A stretch of DNA of 36,588 nucleotides from NCBI GenBank assembly GCA_017309115.1, contig JAFLEF010000063.1, forward strand, positions 1 through 36,588, in the 5' to 3' direction. Position numbers and translations under genes: made by a program. The notes beneath the pieces were generated by a model. That model worked only from the letters and a program-made list of their open reading frames with translations. It did not search any database and was not told the DNA's origin. Numbering within the stretch: position 1 is the first letter of the stretch; each line of letters begins with the position of its first letter. Source of the DNA: Verrucomicrobiota bacterium (GTDB lineage: Bacteria > Verrucomicrobiota > Verrucomicrobiia > Limisphaerales > UBA9464). Below are positions 26,444 through 34,851 of this stretch, one piece after another.

Positions 26444-28711
26444 TTAGAGCCGGGGAACGCTGTCATCGAACACGTCTACTTCCGGCATGACCACCCAGGT
26501 GTTGGTCAGACCGTCGGCCCACGGAAGCGATCGCATCCAACCTGCCTCGCTGCCGGAAAGGCGCACCGTCCGGGACGCCGTCGCCGTCGTGCCGGGATAG
26601 ATCGCAGCATCTGGGAATCGAAGTTCCAGCGCCACCACCCGACCCGTTGCATCCTTCAGCCAACTGAGCTTCGCCGCCGGATCGCCGGTCAGACGCACCG
26701 ACGTAATGTCCAAGTTCGCGGCGGGCGGTGATGGAACTGGCATGCGCACTCCCAGCTGATTCCGAATCCGCGCCGGCCAGCGGCTGCGATTCCACAGCGT
26801 CAACTCCAGCTCCGCCGGTGAATCCGAGGAGCGCCGCGCCGTAACGAAGAATTCCCGATCCGTCCGCAGTGGGTCGCTGTCTTCCCGACGCGTCTCCGGC
26901 GGTGGAAACACCGGCAGCACGCCGCCGGAACCCTGTCCGTGCGCCAACAACCAGACCAGATTCGCCGTGAACCCCGCGTTGTAGTCGAGCGCCACCTCGT
27001 TGAACTTCGAATCCATCACCACCTGTTCGGGGCGATCCTCCGCCTGCCACTGATACCCTTCCTTGCGCACCACGTTGGTCCGATTGGGGAACTGATAATA
27101 GAAGTCGTGATCGGACGTTCCGGGTACCGGCAGCCACTTCAACCGCTCGCCACACAGGAAAACATCGTTGTGATCCGGACCCGCCAGCAGGGCCCCATAG
27201 AGCACATGCCGGTTGGTTCCCCGATCGTCCGCCTTGCCGGGAATGAAGTGATCGAACCCAGCCCACGCACCATAGGCTCCGCGATGATGCGGATGATTGA
27301 ATGGCTCCTTCCCGAATCCCACCAGGTAGCTGCGGCGATACGGATTCGCCCCGAGCGCGTAGTCCACTGGCGTCCGGCCAGCGGCCCGATACTCCGCCTG
27401 AAGTTCGACGTTGGACCGGCCCTTCTTCCACCAGGTGTTCCCGGAAATCGTCGGCGCCTGCAGCACGTGATCGCTGTAGTACAGGACGATGGCAGCGGCG
27501 TTGTTGGCATGACGGAGACTTCCGTACTCGTGGGCGAACCACTCCCGCAACCGCAAGCCACCGGGCGTCTGCCGATACTCCAGGAAGCGGGTGCAATAGA
27601 GCTGAAGTTCGGCGTGAAATCGCTCATCAGCCGGGGCCAACCGCATCAGATTGAAGGCCGCCAGCTTTCCAAAATTTCCCGCACCAAAATCCTTCCACCA
27701 ATCGTGGTTCGACTCCGCCTGATACTCCTTCAGATAAACCTCCAAGGCGAAGCGAAACCACTCGTCCCCGGATTGCGGATCCCGCGCCCGCCGCGCCCGC
27801 TGAATCCACGAGGCCGCCGCCACAATCTTGTCGAACGGATCCGCCCGATAGCCCGTGACCACCACCTGTCCGTCGGAGCGAAGGGCCAAGGAACGAGTGC
27901 GCCGGATTCGATCCTGGTCTTCCTGCGGTAATCCTTCGACGAGGACCGGACCGGCATTGGCCCGGGCGAAGCGGGTGAGTTTCTCCGCCAGATCGAGCAG
28001 ACGATCCGCCAGTTCGTGCGCCTTGAATGACTCAAAACCCGGGGTGCCTTCCAGTCGGGCGCCGTGCGCCCGGATCACCATGGAACTGGCCGCCATCGCC
28101 GCGGCCATTGCGCCGGGAATGTCTCCGGCCGGAACCGTTCGATTCACCCGGAAGGTCGGACGACGGGTGAGCAGATGCGCCACTTCCGCGGGCGCCCACA
28201 TCGAGTGGACCCGGGGTTCATCCACCCCTTCCCGTCCACCGCAGCCAATGACGACGTCGAGGTCCGTGGCCGGATCCGCGCACTCCGGATTCAGCACACA
28301 CCGGAGGAAGTAGTCGTTCACGTGAATCAAACCGGCGAGCAACTCCTCCATCTGACCGGTCTTCTCCCAAGTCTCCGGATGTTCCACCGCTGACCACGCC
28401 AGGGTCATCGCCGCGAAACTCATCGTGAGATTGGCCGTCCAATGGTCCCCGGCATCAAACCAGCCACCACTCAGGTCGTGTCCCATGTCGGCCCCATCGG
28501 TGAGACAGGCCGGCCCGCGCCACGTAACGCGGTTCAGCGGCGAGAGACGGCCGGATTGCTGGGCTTCATAGAAGTATAGGGACTTTTGCAACGCCTCGGC
28601 GTAATTGAACTCCGCCGCGTGGGCTGAGGGAAGCGTGAGGAGGACCGCCAGGCTTGCGAGAAACAAGGGCGGCCAGCAGCGGACCAATCGGAGAACTCGG
28701 AGGAAGTTCAT
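26444..28711 (-). CDS. Secreted GH9 family glycoside hydrolase
   Basis: The 755-aa protein has a signal peptide (about 1-32, ending SAHA-A) and a family 9 (alpha/alpha)6 barrel. The catalytic base region is DLSGGWFDAGDHW, with D86 and D89. The conserved His/Arg motif is HHRGAYG at 475-481, preceded by DYALGANPYRRSYLVGFG. The acid Glu is E572 in NEVALDYNAGF. GH9 enzymes are mostly endo-beta-1,4-glucanases, some exo-glucosidases. From about residue 610 on, a beta-rich C-terminal region resembles no CBM I can name. Its start overlaps the end of the LacI-family gene by 4 nt, so the two form an operon and the regulator probably senses a cello- or gluco-oligosaccharide. Confidence 0.94.
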   Translation of the reverse strand: MNFLRVLRLVRCWPPLFLASLAVLLTLPSAHAAEFNYAEALQKSLYFYEAQQSGRLSPLNRVTWRGPACLTDGADMGHDLSGGWFDAGDHWTANLTMSFAAMTLAWSAVEHPETWEKTGQMEELLAGLIHVNDYFLRCVLNPECADPATDLDVVIGCGGREGVDEPRVHSMWAPAEVAHLLTRRPTFRVNRTVPAGDIPGAMAAAMAASSMVIRAHGARLEGTPGFESFKAHELADRLLDLAEKLTRFARANAGPVLVEGLPQEDQDRIRRTRSLALRSDGQVVVTGYRADPFDKIVAAASWIQRARRARDPQSGDEWFRFALEVYLKEYQAESNHDWWKDFGAGNFGKLAAFNLMRLAPADERFHAELQLYCTRFLEYRQTPGGLRLREWFAHEYGSLRHANNAAAIVLYYSDHVLQAPTISGNTWWKKGRSNVELQAEYRAAGRTPVDYALGANPYRRSYLVGFGKEPFNHPHHRGAYGAWAGFDHFIPGKADDRGTNRHVLYGALLAGPDHNDVFLCGERLKWLPVPGTSDHDFYYQFPNRTNVVRKEGYQWQAEDRPEQVVMDSKFNEVALDYNAGFTANLVWLLAHGQGSGGVLPVFPPPETRREDSDPLRTDREFFVTARRSSDSPAELELTLWNRSRWPARIRNQLGVRMPVPSPPAANLDITSVRLTGDPAAKLSWLKDATGRVVALELRFPDAAIYPGTTATASRTVRLSGSEAGWMRSLPWADGLTNTWVVMPEVDVFDDSVPRL

Positions 28712-29739
28712 GCGGAAGAGCGCGGAGGAGCCGACGAGGAACGGGCCACCAGCCGGGTGGGCAGTCGCAGGATTTTGGGTCGCAGACCGGGCCGGTCGAG
28801 GCGTTCCAGCAAGCGAAAGAGGGCGACACGACCAAGTTCCACGGGTTGCTGATCCATGCTGGAAAAACCGAGATACGCCGCAAAATCGTAGTTGGCATAA
28901 CCCACCAGGGAGAGATCCCGCGGCACTTGAAGTTCGAGTTGTTCGAGAACCGGCAAGGCTTCCGCGAGCCTCCGGTCATTCGCGGCAAACAGTGCCGTTG
29001 GCCGACGGGGTTGGCTCAAAAGGGTGGTTGCCGCTTGAAAGCCGTCGCCACCCAGGAATGAGCTGCCCGCGACTAACCCTGGGTCAAACTCCACTCCGGC
29101 TCCCTTGAGTGCCAGTTGATACCCCCGCAGTCGATCGCGGGCCGAACTGGTCAGGTCGCCCGCCCCCAGGAACGCGATCCGGCGATGCCCCAGTTCCAAC
29201 AAGTGGGTCACCGCCTGACGAGCCCCGTCCTCATCATCACTGACCACGCAATCCACCTCGGCCGCCCAGGTCCGGTCATCCACCACCACGCAGGGTATGC
29301 CCGCCTTGGCCAGCGTCCCCAGGCGTCCACCCAAATGCTTCAGCGTCTTCTCTCCCGCCAGAATGATCACGCCATCCACCTGATGCTGGATGAGCAGCTC
29401 GAGTTGCCGTCCTTCAAACTCGGCCTCATGGCGGGTATGGCCGAGCAGGACTCGATAATCCTCATCCCCGGCAGCCGACTGAATTCCCTCCGCAATCTGG
29501 GCCACGAAACTGCTGGCCAGTGATGGCAGCATCACCCCGATGGTTCGGGTCCGGCCGCGGAGCAATCCCTTGGCGAGCAAATTGGGGCGGTAACCCAGTT
29601 CCTCCGCCACCGCCAAAACCCTCTGCCGCGTCGCCTCCGAAATCGACACATCCATCCGCCGGTTCAACACCAAGGAAACTGTCGTCGGAGAAACTCCCGC
29701 GGCCCGCGCGACGTCCTGACAGCCAATCTTCACGACCAT
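28708..29739 (-). CDS. LacI-family transcriptional regulator
   Basis: The 343-aa protein has the LacI N-terminal helix-turn-helix and hinge (IGCQDVARAAGVSPTTVSLV at 5-24, then YRPNLLAKGLLRGRTRTIGVMLP). A periplasmic-binding-protein-like sensor domain follows (about 60-330; VDGVIILAG, LGHRRIAFLGAGDLT, PTALFAANDR, DLSLVGYANYDFA). It lies immediately upstream of GH9 with a 4-nt overlap and divergent from the haem/ThuA gene. A near-perfect dyad (29771-29786) sits 31 bp before its start, so it may regulate itself, GH9 and the divergent gene. The effector sugar is unknown. Confidence 0.96.
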   Translation of the reverse strand: MVVKIGCQDVARAAGVSPTTVSLVLNRRMDVSISEATRQRVLAVAEELGYRPNLLAKGLLRGRTRTIGVMLPSLASSFVAQIAEGIQSAAGDEDYRVLLGHTRHEAEFEGRQLELLIQHQVDGVIILAGEKTLKHLGGRLGTLAKAGIPCVVVDDRTWAAEVDCVVSDDEDGARQAVTHLLELGHRRIAFLGAGDLTSSARDRLRGYQLALKGAGVEFDPGLVAGSSFLGGDGFQAATTLLSQPRRPTALFAANDRRLAEALPVLEQLELQVPRDLSLVGYANYDFAAYLGFSSMDQQPVELGRVALFRLLERLDRPGLRPKILRLPTRLVARSSSAPPRSSA

Positions 29740-29770
29740 GAGCTTCTCCAGACCAACGGCGCGATCAACA

Positions 29771-29786
29771 ACTAAAACCTTTTAGT
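29771..29786. promoter_or_regulatory. Candidate LacI-type operator
   Basis: The dyad actaaaa-cc-ttttagt has perfect 7-bp half-sites around a 2-bp centre, the usual size and symmetry of LacI-family operators. It lies between the divergent LacI-family gene (start 29739) and the haem/ThuA gene (start 29922). The binding protein is inferred from position. Confidence 0.7.
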
Positions 29787-29921
29787 AAACCTCAGCGCCT
29801 GACCAACGACGCTTTTCGAACGGCTGCTTCCTGTCCCGGGAAACAACTGTCCGAAACCGGATGTCTCGAGCCTGGCAAGAGAGTGCGTGCAGCCGTCTGC
29901 GGCGGTTGGTTAGCCTGCGCC

Positions 29922-32900
29922 ATGCCTTCCCGGTGGTGGACTTCCCTTCTGGCCAGTCTCGCCTGCTGGCTTTGTCCAGCTGCCGAGACCATCCGCCCAC
30001 CCGTCCACCTGTTGGTACCCGGCTTCACCGTGCAGGAACTCCCGGTGACGCTCAGCAATCAGAACAACCTCCGCTTCGCGCCCGACGGTACCCTGACTTC
30101 GCTCGGCTACGACGGCCGGATTTGGCGTCTGCGGGACACCAACGGTGACGGCCTGGAAGACACGGCGGAACCCATCTGGGACCAACCCACCCTCAGCGTC
30201 CCGTTGGGCATGGCCTGGAGCACGGCAGGACTTTATGTGTCGTCCAAAGGCAAAGTCTCCCTGCTCCGGGATACCAACGCCGATGGCCGTGCGGATACCG
30301 AGGAGGTTATTGCGTCGGATTGGCCGGCCACGGATGTGGCTTCCGGCGGTGTGGACGCCACCGCCGTCACGCTGGATCCGGAGGGCAACCTGTACTTTGG
30401 CCTGCTGGTCGCCGATTACTCCAACCCCTACCGCCTCCGCCCACGGCGGGACCTGAAGGCGGCCGAAATCGACTGGCTCAAACAGGTCGGTCGCTGGAAG
30501 GAGCCCGTTGGTCCCGATGCCGCCAACGACACCTTCAGCCTCTACGACCTCCACTCCCGGCGCGGCACTATTCAGAAGTTCAACCCACGAACGAAGACCC
30601 TGGAGACCGTAGCCACCGGCCTGCGGGTGCCGGTGGCCCTGGCCTTCAATCGCCAGGGCGATCTGTTCAACACGGATCAGGAAGGCGAAACCTGGCTTCC
30701 CCACGGCAATCCTCTCGATGAACTCAACCACATCATTCCGGGCCGCAATTATGGCTTCCCGCCGCGCCATGAAACGTGGCTGCCCGACCTCTCCAGCGAA
30801 CCGCCCATCGTCGCGTTTGGTCCGCAGCATCAGAGCACCTGCGGATTGGTGTTCAACGAACCACGCTTGAAGCCCGACATCCGAAAAGCGAAGGCCGATG
30901 TTCCCCTCCCCGCCTTCGCCGCTCAGGGCTTGTTCGGTCCCGAGTGGTGGGAGGGCGACGCCTTCGTGGCCGGCGAATCGCGCGGCAAGATCTGGCGGGT
31001 GCGGCTGGTAAAAACACCCCACGGCTATGTCGGCCAAAGCCACCTCATCGCCCGACTCAATCTGCTGACGCTGGACCTGGCGATCTCCCCTCAGGGCGAT
31101 CTCTACGTGTGTTGCCACAGCGGGTCGCCGGATTGGGGAACCGGCCCCCAGGGCGACGGAAGAATTTTCCGGATCCGCTATACCGATCCCCAGGCGCCCC
31201 AACCCGTAGCCATCCGAGCCGTGGGCAAGGACCTCGTGCAAATTGATTTCGATCGACCCGTGGACCCGACGGTCACCAATGGGCTCGCGGGCGGTTCAAT
31301 TCGCTTCGGAGCCTACGTCAGCGCGGGCGACGAACTGGAAACGCTCAAGCCTCCCTATGCGGTCGTCGACCAACAGGCTCACGCGCCGGTGGGGCAACTC
31401 CCGGTGCTCCTGGCCGGGATACGCGACTGGGACGATTCTCCACCGCAAACGCTGATTCTACAGACCGTCCTACCTCCCGTGCTGGGGACGTATGCCCTGA
31501 CCCTCCCGAGTGTTAAGGCGCTCGGATCGACCAACGCCCCAAGCCGAGTTGACCTCGACTATGATCTTTCGGGGGCGGAGTTGTGGACCCTCCGAAAATC
31601 ATGGCTGGCACGTTCTCCCAAATTCCTGGTGCCCATCCTGGAGAAACTGCCGGAATCCTGGGAACTCAACACCTCCAGCGGTTGGTTTGGAACTCTGCCT
31701 CATCCCGAATTGGAAACCACCCGAAGCTACTTGGGTCCGTTTGCGGACATCATCGGGAGCACCAGTCCGGCGACCGAAGCGAGGGCCGATATGGTCACGA
31801 TCGAATTCCGACCCCGCCTACCGACTGACGCCCAGGAACTCATTATACGGGCCGAAGCCAAGTTCGAGGTGGACCGGGAGATCACCCACTTGGCGGAAGC
31901 AGTGAAGGTGGCGAATGGCAGTTGGGAAACAGCCATCCCGGCGGACCAATTGTCGCCTGAAAGCGCCCTCAAGGTCTCCGCCCAAAAAGGCGCGGCTCCC
32001 ATTCGCTTCACCTACGCCGATCGCTTCGGGGGCAGGGAGCGGCCCTTGGGGTTTGGGGATTCCCTATTGCCATTCGCGCCCACCAACTCGGCCTCCGCCG
32101 GTGCGGACAGCCGACCTTCCCCCAAGCCGCAGGGCGATTGGGAACACGGTCGCGAGTTGTTCCAGAGCCCCACGCTGAACTGCGCGAAGTGCCACCGAAT
32201 CCGCGGCGACGGTGGCCTCGCCGGACCCGACCTGAGCAACCTGATCCACCGCGACGCCCGCAGCGTCGAACGCGACATTCGCGAACCCAACGCCGCCCTA
32301 CATCCCGACTACGTGGCCTATGTTGCCGAGTTGAAGAATGACGGTTCCCACACCGGCTTCATTCGTTCGCACGAGGACGATTCCCTCCGTCTCGTTGACG
32401 TCGACGGCCAGGACACGGTCATTCCTCGGGCCCAACTCGCGACCCTTCGACCCACTAGCCAGAGCCTCATGCCCACCGGACTGCTGGATGCGCTCCCGCC
32501 TAACGACGTGCGCGACCTCTTGACCTTTCTGTTGTGGGAACCGCCGGTGCGGACCCGAGCGGAAGCCGAACCCGCGCGGCCGACCTCCTTGGCGCGGAAC
32601 GAAGCGGGGCAGTCCAAAGCGCTCCGAATCGTCCTGATCGCCTCCAAGCAGGACCATGGACCCGGCCAGCATGATTACCCGCGCTGGCAGGAAAAGTGGC
32701 TGCGTCTCCTGTCGCAGGCCGCGACGAATGCGGTGGTCGAAAAGGCGTGGGAATGGCCGACCACCGATCAGTTCGCCGCAGCCGATGTACTGGTATTCTA
32801 TTTCTGGAACCATGATTGGTCGCCCGCGCGTTACGCCCAACTCGACGCTTATCAGCGACGCGGCGGTGGCGTGGTCATCCTGCACTCCGCCTGCATCGCC

Positions 32901-33311
32901 GATCGCGACGCCGAGCAACTCGCAGAACGCATTGGCCTGTCCGCGCAACCGGACAAGGTCGGCTACCGCCACATGCCCTTCGACCTGACCATGGTGGCGA
33001 GGAAGCATCCGCTCCTCCAGAACCTACCCGAGACCCTGCCGTTTCTGGATGAACCCTACTGGCCCCTGATCGGCGATCCCGCGCGGGTCACGGTGCTGGC
33101 CACGGGCCGCGTGGACGACACGGACCGTCCATTGATTTGGACCTTTGAGCGGGGCCAGGGCCGGGTGTTCGGCAGCATTCTCGGCCACTACTTCTGGACG
33201 CTGGATGATCCGCTCTACCGCCTGCTGGTGCTGCGCGGAGTCGCCTGGGCCGGCGGCGCGGAGCTCAACCGACTGACCGACGCTGCCCTGCTGGAAGCAC
33301 TGGTCCGATAA
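29922..33311 (+). CDS. Secreted beta-propeller / PVC-type haem / ThuA-like fusion protein
   Basis: The ATG at 29922 opens a signal peptide (MPSRWWTSLLASLACWLCPA), preferred to the ATG 39 bp upstream. The 1129-aa protein has an N-terminal PVC-type dehydrogenase/NHL-like beta-propeller (NNLRFAPDGTLTSLGYDGRI, LRDTNGDG, SVPLGMAW; about 30-430) resembling sorbosone/glucose dehydrogenase-related proteins. A PVC-type cytochrome c segment has CAKCH at 754-758 and GGLAGPDLSNLIHRD. A ThuA-like (trehalose-utilisation) class-I-glutaminase-like domain covers about 900-1120 (LRIVLIASKQDHGPGQHDY, GGGVVILHSACI, PLIWTFERGQGRVFGSILGHYFWT). Such fusions in PVC bacteria are thought to act in extracytoplasmic sugar catabolism; the reaction is not established. 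It diverges from the LacI/GH9 operon and shares its control region. Confidence 0.93.
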   Translation: MPSRWWTSLLASLACWLCPAAETIRPPVHLLVPGFTVQELPVTLSNQNNLRFAPDGTLTSLGYDGRIWRLRDTNGDGLEDTAEPIWDQPTLSVPLGMAWSTAGLYVSSKGKVSLLRDTNADGRADTEEVIASDWPATDVASGGVDATAVTLDPEGNLYFGLLVADYSNPYRLRPRRDLKAAEIDWLKQVGRWKEPVGPDAANDTFSLYDLHSRRGTIQKFNPRTKTLETVATGLRVPVALAFNRQGDLFNTDQEGETWLPHGNPLDELNHIIPGRNYGFPPRHETWLPDLSSEPPIVAFGPQHQSTCGLVFNEPRLKPDIRKAKADVPLPAFAAQGLFGPEWWEGDAFVAGESRGKIWRVRLVKTPHGYVGQSHLIARLNLLTLDLAISPQGDLYVCCHSGSPDWGTGPQGDGRIFRIRYTDPQAPQPVAIRAVGKDLVQIDFDRPVDPTVTNGLAGGSIRFGAYVSAGDELETLKPPYAVVDQQAHAPVGQLPVLLAGIRDWDDSPPQTLILQTVLPPVLGTYALTLPSVKALGSTNAPSRVDLDYDLSGAELWTLRKSWLARSPKFLVPILEKLPESWELNTSSGWFGTLPHPELETTRSYLGPFADIIGSTSPATEARADMVTIEFRPRLPTDAQELIIRAEAKFEVDREITHLAEAVKVANGSWETAIPADQLSPESALKVSAQKGAAPIRFTYADRFGGRERPLGFGDSLLPFAPTNSASAGADSRPSPKPQGDWEHGRELFQSPTLNCAKCHRIRGDGGLAGPDLSNLIHRDARSVERDIREPNAALHPDYVAYVAELKNDGSHTGFIRSHEDDSLRLVDVDGQDTVIPRAQLATLRPTSQSLMPTGLLDALPPNDVRDLLTFLLWEPPVRTRAEAEPARPTSLARNEAGQSKALRIVLIASKQDHGPGQHDYPRWQEKWLRLLSQAATNAVVEKAWEWPTTDQFAAADVLVFYFWNHDWSPARYAQLDAYQRRGGGVVILHSACIADRDAEQLAERIGLSAQPDKVGYRHMPFDLTMVARKHPLLQNLPETLPFLDEPYWPLIGDPARVTVLATGRVDDTDRPLIWTFERGQGRVFGSILGHYFWTLDDPLYRLLVLRGVAWAGGAELNRLTDAALLEALVR

Positions 33312-33477
33312 CCCATCGTCGGGCTGCGGACGCCTTTCCCGAATCCAAACCGCCCGGGGGGCCGATCTTGACCCTCATTCCCCAAGAAACGGAGTATCAC
33401 CCCAACACGAAACTCACTTGGCGGTCAACGAGGCCGACCTCCAACGAGTCCCGCTTCTCCTACAAGTGGCGCGAGAA
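33312..33477. other. Intergenic boundary before the cassette-like region
   Basis: No gene or recognisable signal is seen between the haem/ThuA stop at 33309-33311 and the first ORF of the array-like region. Base composition becomes less GC-rich beyond it. Confidence 0.5.
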
Positions 33478-33807
33478 TCAGTTTCCGGTTCGTTCATAAG
33501 GGAGGGGTGCGAAATTCGCCGAGCGCTCCGGCTCACCGACGCCAAGCCCATGATGTCCGATTGCCAACCGAGGCGCGATCGTCGGGTTCACTGCGTCACG
33601 CCGGACTGAACTCGCGCAGAAACTGCGCAGCCGGACATGATGGCGCCTCCCAATGTGCCTTGACTGCAATGGGAAACAGAATGTCGAACCGACATCTATC
33701 GTCGAGACCCCGCAAATGCTCCCGCACCCCGCGAAAGGCAGTCTGACTTCAGGATCTCGGTTATCATCCGGGACTTCGATTTCAGCGATGAATTGCTCTT
33801 GGGTCAT
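33478..33807 (-). CDS. Doubtful ORF at the distal end of the cassette array
   Basis: A 109-residue frame starts MTQEQFIAEIEVPDDNRDPE and begins inside the degenerate R' core of attC-like site D. The first half looks protein-like. The second half is arginine-rich and runs through a hairpin that is probably a decayed attC site, so the true gene may end earlier or be damaged. No family is recognised. It may be a relic of the oldest cassette in the array. Confidence 0.35.
   Translation of the reverse strand: MTQEQFIAEIEVPDDNRDPEVRLPFAGCGSICGVSTIDVGSTFCFPLQSRHIGRRHHVRLRSFCASSVRRDAVNPTIAPRLAIGHHGLGVGEPERSANFAPLPYERTGN
33534..33655 (-). other. Possible relic attC site E
   Basis: Inverted arms at 33548-33559 and 33632-33643 match at 11 of 12 positions. 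On the minus strand a GCTTGGCGT stretch is shared with the R'-proximal part of site A. The GTT core of a working attC is not seen (GTCGGTG instead). The boundaries are rough. Confidence 0.3.
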
Positions 33808-33931
33808 GCAGCGTCAGAGCTCACCGACCGTCGACGGGACCTGACGCCGGCAGCGAATCCTGCGTCGGATGAAAAGGGGCGGTCGAAGTCAGACCGGGAA
33901 GCGGCAGTTTGTGTGCGGCAATTTGTTCGGC
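33806..33931 (-). other. Degenerate attC-like site D
   Basis: The 126-bp site is homologous to site B: both share a central stretch around GACGC-GG-TTCGCTGCC, and the R'-proximal segments GGTCGGTGA match. The R'' core is GCCGAAC. At R', where B has GTTAGGC, D has GCTGCAT, which lacks the GTT needed for recombination, and the two arms no longer pair well. This is probably an inactivated site. The reading frame of the preceding ORF continues into it. Confidence 0.55.
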
Positions 33932-34255
33932 CCCGGCACTGTCATCCTCTCGCCGTGCATATACAAATCCGTCCAATGGATCCAGCTCGCAAAGCCGCGT
34001 GCCGGAATGCAAGCACTCCTCCTCCGCTGACCGAATTTCATCGTTGCCCGAGGTGTTCGCCAAAATCTCCGTCATGACGCAGGCGGCCCTCTCGCGATCC
34101 TCCTGAGTCGGCTCGCGATCCAGGTAAATCCTTACCACAAGCGCACGTGACTCCGAAAAGCTGACAGCGATAGCGCGAATGGCCGGATAGATTTCACCAA
34201 GCAAAGCTCGCTGAAACCACAGTCGAAGCCAGCCTGGCAGTGCTCCAGAGCTCAT
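33821..34255 (-). CDS. Cassette-borne protein of unknown function (ORF of cassette D)
   Basis: This 144-aa frame opens MSSGALPGWLRLWFQRALLG. Its middle is conserved-looking: SESRALVVRIYLDREPTQED, then CVMTEILANTSG, EEECLH, DGFVYARRE. It resembles a family of small acidic proteins of unknown role that I have seen only as hypothetical proteins; an immunity-like role is possible but unproven. The ATG lies 38 bp after the R' core of attC C, a normal cassette spacing. Residues from about 110 on are encoded by attC D, so the native protein may originally have ended there. Confidence 0.65.
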   Translation of the reverse strand: MSSGALPGWLRLWFQRALLGEIYPAIRAIAVSFSESRALVVRIYLDREPTQEDRERAACVMTEILANTSGNDEIRSAEEECLHSGTRLCELDPLDGFVYARREDDSAGAEQIAAHKLPLPGLTSTAPFHPTQDSLPASGPVDGR

Positions 34256-34293
34256 GCTTGTGTCCAGCGGCCCAATAGAAACGAGTGTCTCAG

Positions 34294-34386
34294 GTCCAAC
34301 GAAGGAATTGACCGACGCGGGCGGTCAGTGGCGTCCGAATTGGAAGGATTCGCGGCCCGCCCGCGTTCGGTCCAGTGATGTTAGGC
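34294..34386 (-). other. attC recombination site C of the cassette array
   Basis: The 93-bp site on the minus strand has R'' GCCTAAC, an exact RYYYAAC, and R' GTTGGAC, an exact GTTRRRY. The inner arms (34310-34324 and 34357-34372) pair over 15 bases with a single unpaired T (plus-strand view) in one arm only, the extrahelical-base signature of attC. The stop codon of the adjacent ORF lies inside R''. Confidence 0.88.
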
Positions 34387-34710
34387 GACGGTTGTCCGTA
34401 AATACTCATCAATGCAACGTCTGATAATCTGCTCAACTTCATCGTAAGGCATCCAGCCTGCGTTTGGACCATGACCATATGACTTGCCGTAGCTGCCGCT
34501 CCGATAAAAGCCCTGCTCCGGTGAACAAATATCTACCGGGTCTGTATCAGGACTCGTCGCAAGTGAAAAGCCCCACTCGTCGTGCTTTGCTCGAAAATAA
34601 AATGAACAACCTCGCACTGCACCCTCGGCCTGAACAGGACAGTGGCCATAGATACGGCCCGAAAACTCCAACTCGGTATCTTGTAGCTGCCGGTCTGGCT
34701 CGATGTTCAT
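34381..34710 (-). CDS. Cassette-borne protein of unknown function (ORF of cassette C)
   Basis: The 109-aa protein (MNIEPDRQLQDTELEFSGR at its start) was taken from the internal ATG at 34710, 15 bp after the R' core of attC B. The longer frame would begin inside attC B itself. Features: SFYFRAKHDEWGFSLAT, GPNAGWMPYDEVEQIIRRCIDEYL. No signal peptide or membrane segment is seen. The family is not recognised. The TAA stop lies within the R'' core GCCTAAC of attC C, which is typical of integron gene cassettes. Confidence 0.78.
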   Translation of the reverse strand: MNIEPDRQLQDTELEFSGRIYGHCPVQAEGAVRGCSFYFRAKHDEWGFSLATSPDTDPVDICSPEQGFYRSGSYGKSYGHGPNAGWMPYDEVEQIIRRCIDEYLRTTVA

Positions 34711-34724
34711 GACGTGCGCGAGTC

Positions 34725-34851
34725 GCCTAACGACGAAGATCACCGACCGCCGCCGGAACCGAGCACTGGCAGCGAACCCAGCGTCCAATGAATCGGCACG
34801 CCCGACCTCGAAACGGGGAGCGGCGGTTCGTGTGAAGCGATCGGATTATAC
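34725..34851 (-). other. attC recombination site B of the cassette array
   Basis: The 127-bp site has R' GTTAGGC (exact GTTRRRY) and a weaker R'' GTATAAT. The inner arms (34740-34753 and 34820-34835) give 14 paired bases, tcac/gtga, cg/cg and accgccgc/gcggcggt, interrupted by two single unpaired bases that both lie in the same arm. The stop codon of the preceding ORF lies in R''. Confidence 0.85.

Noticed and set aside
33501-33850. Small plus-strand ORFs in the cassette region as genes
   Set aside because: They cross the attC hairpins and R/S-rich translations suggest shadows; cassette logic favours the minus strand.
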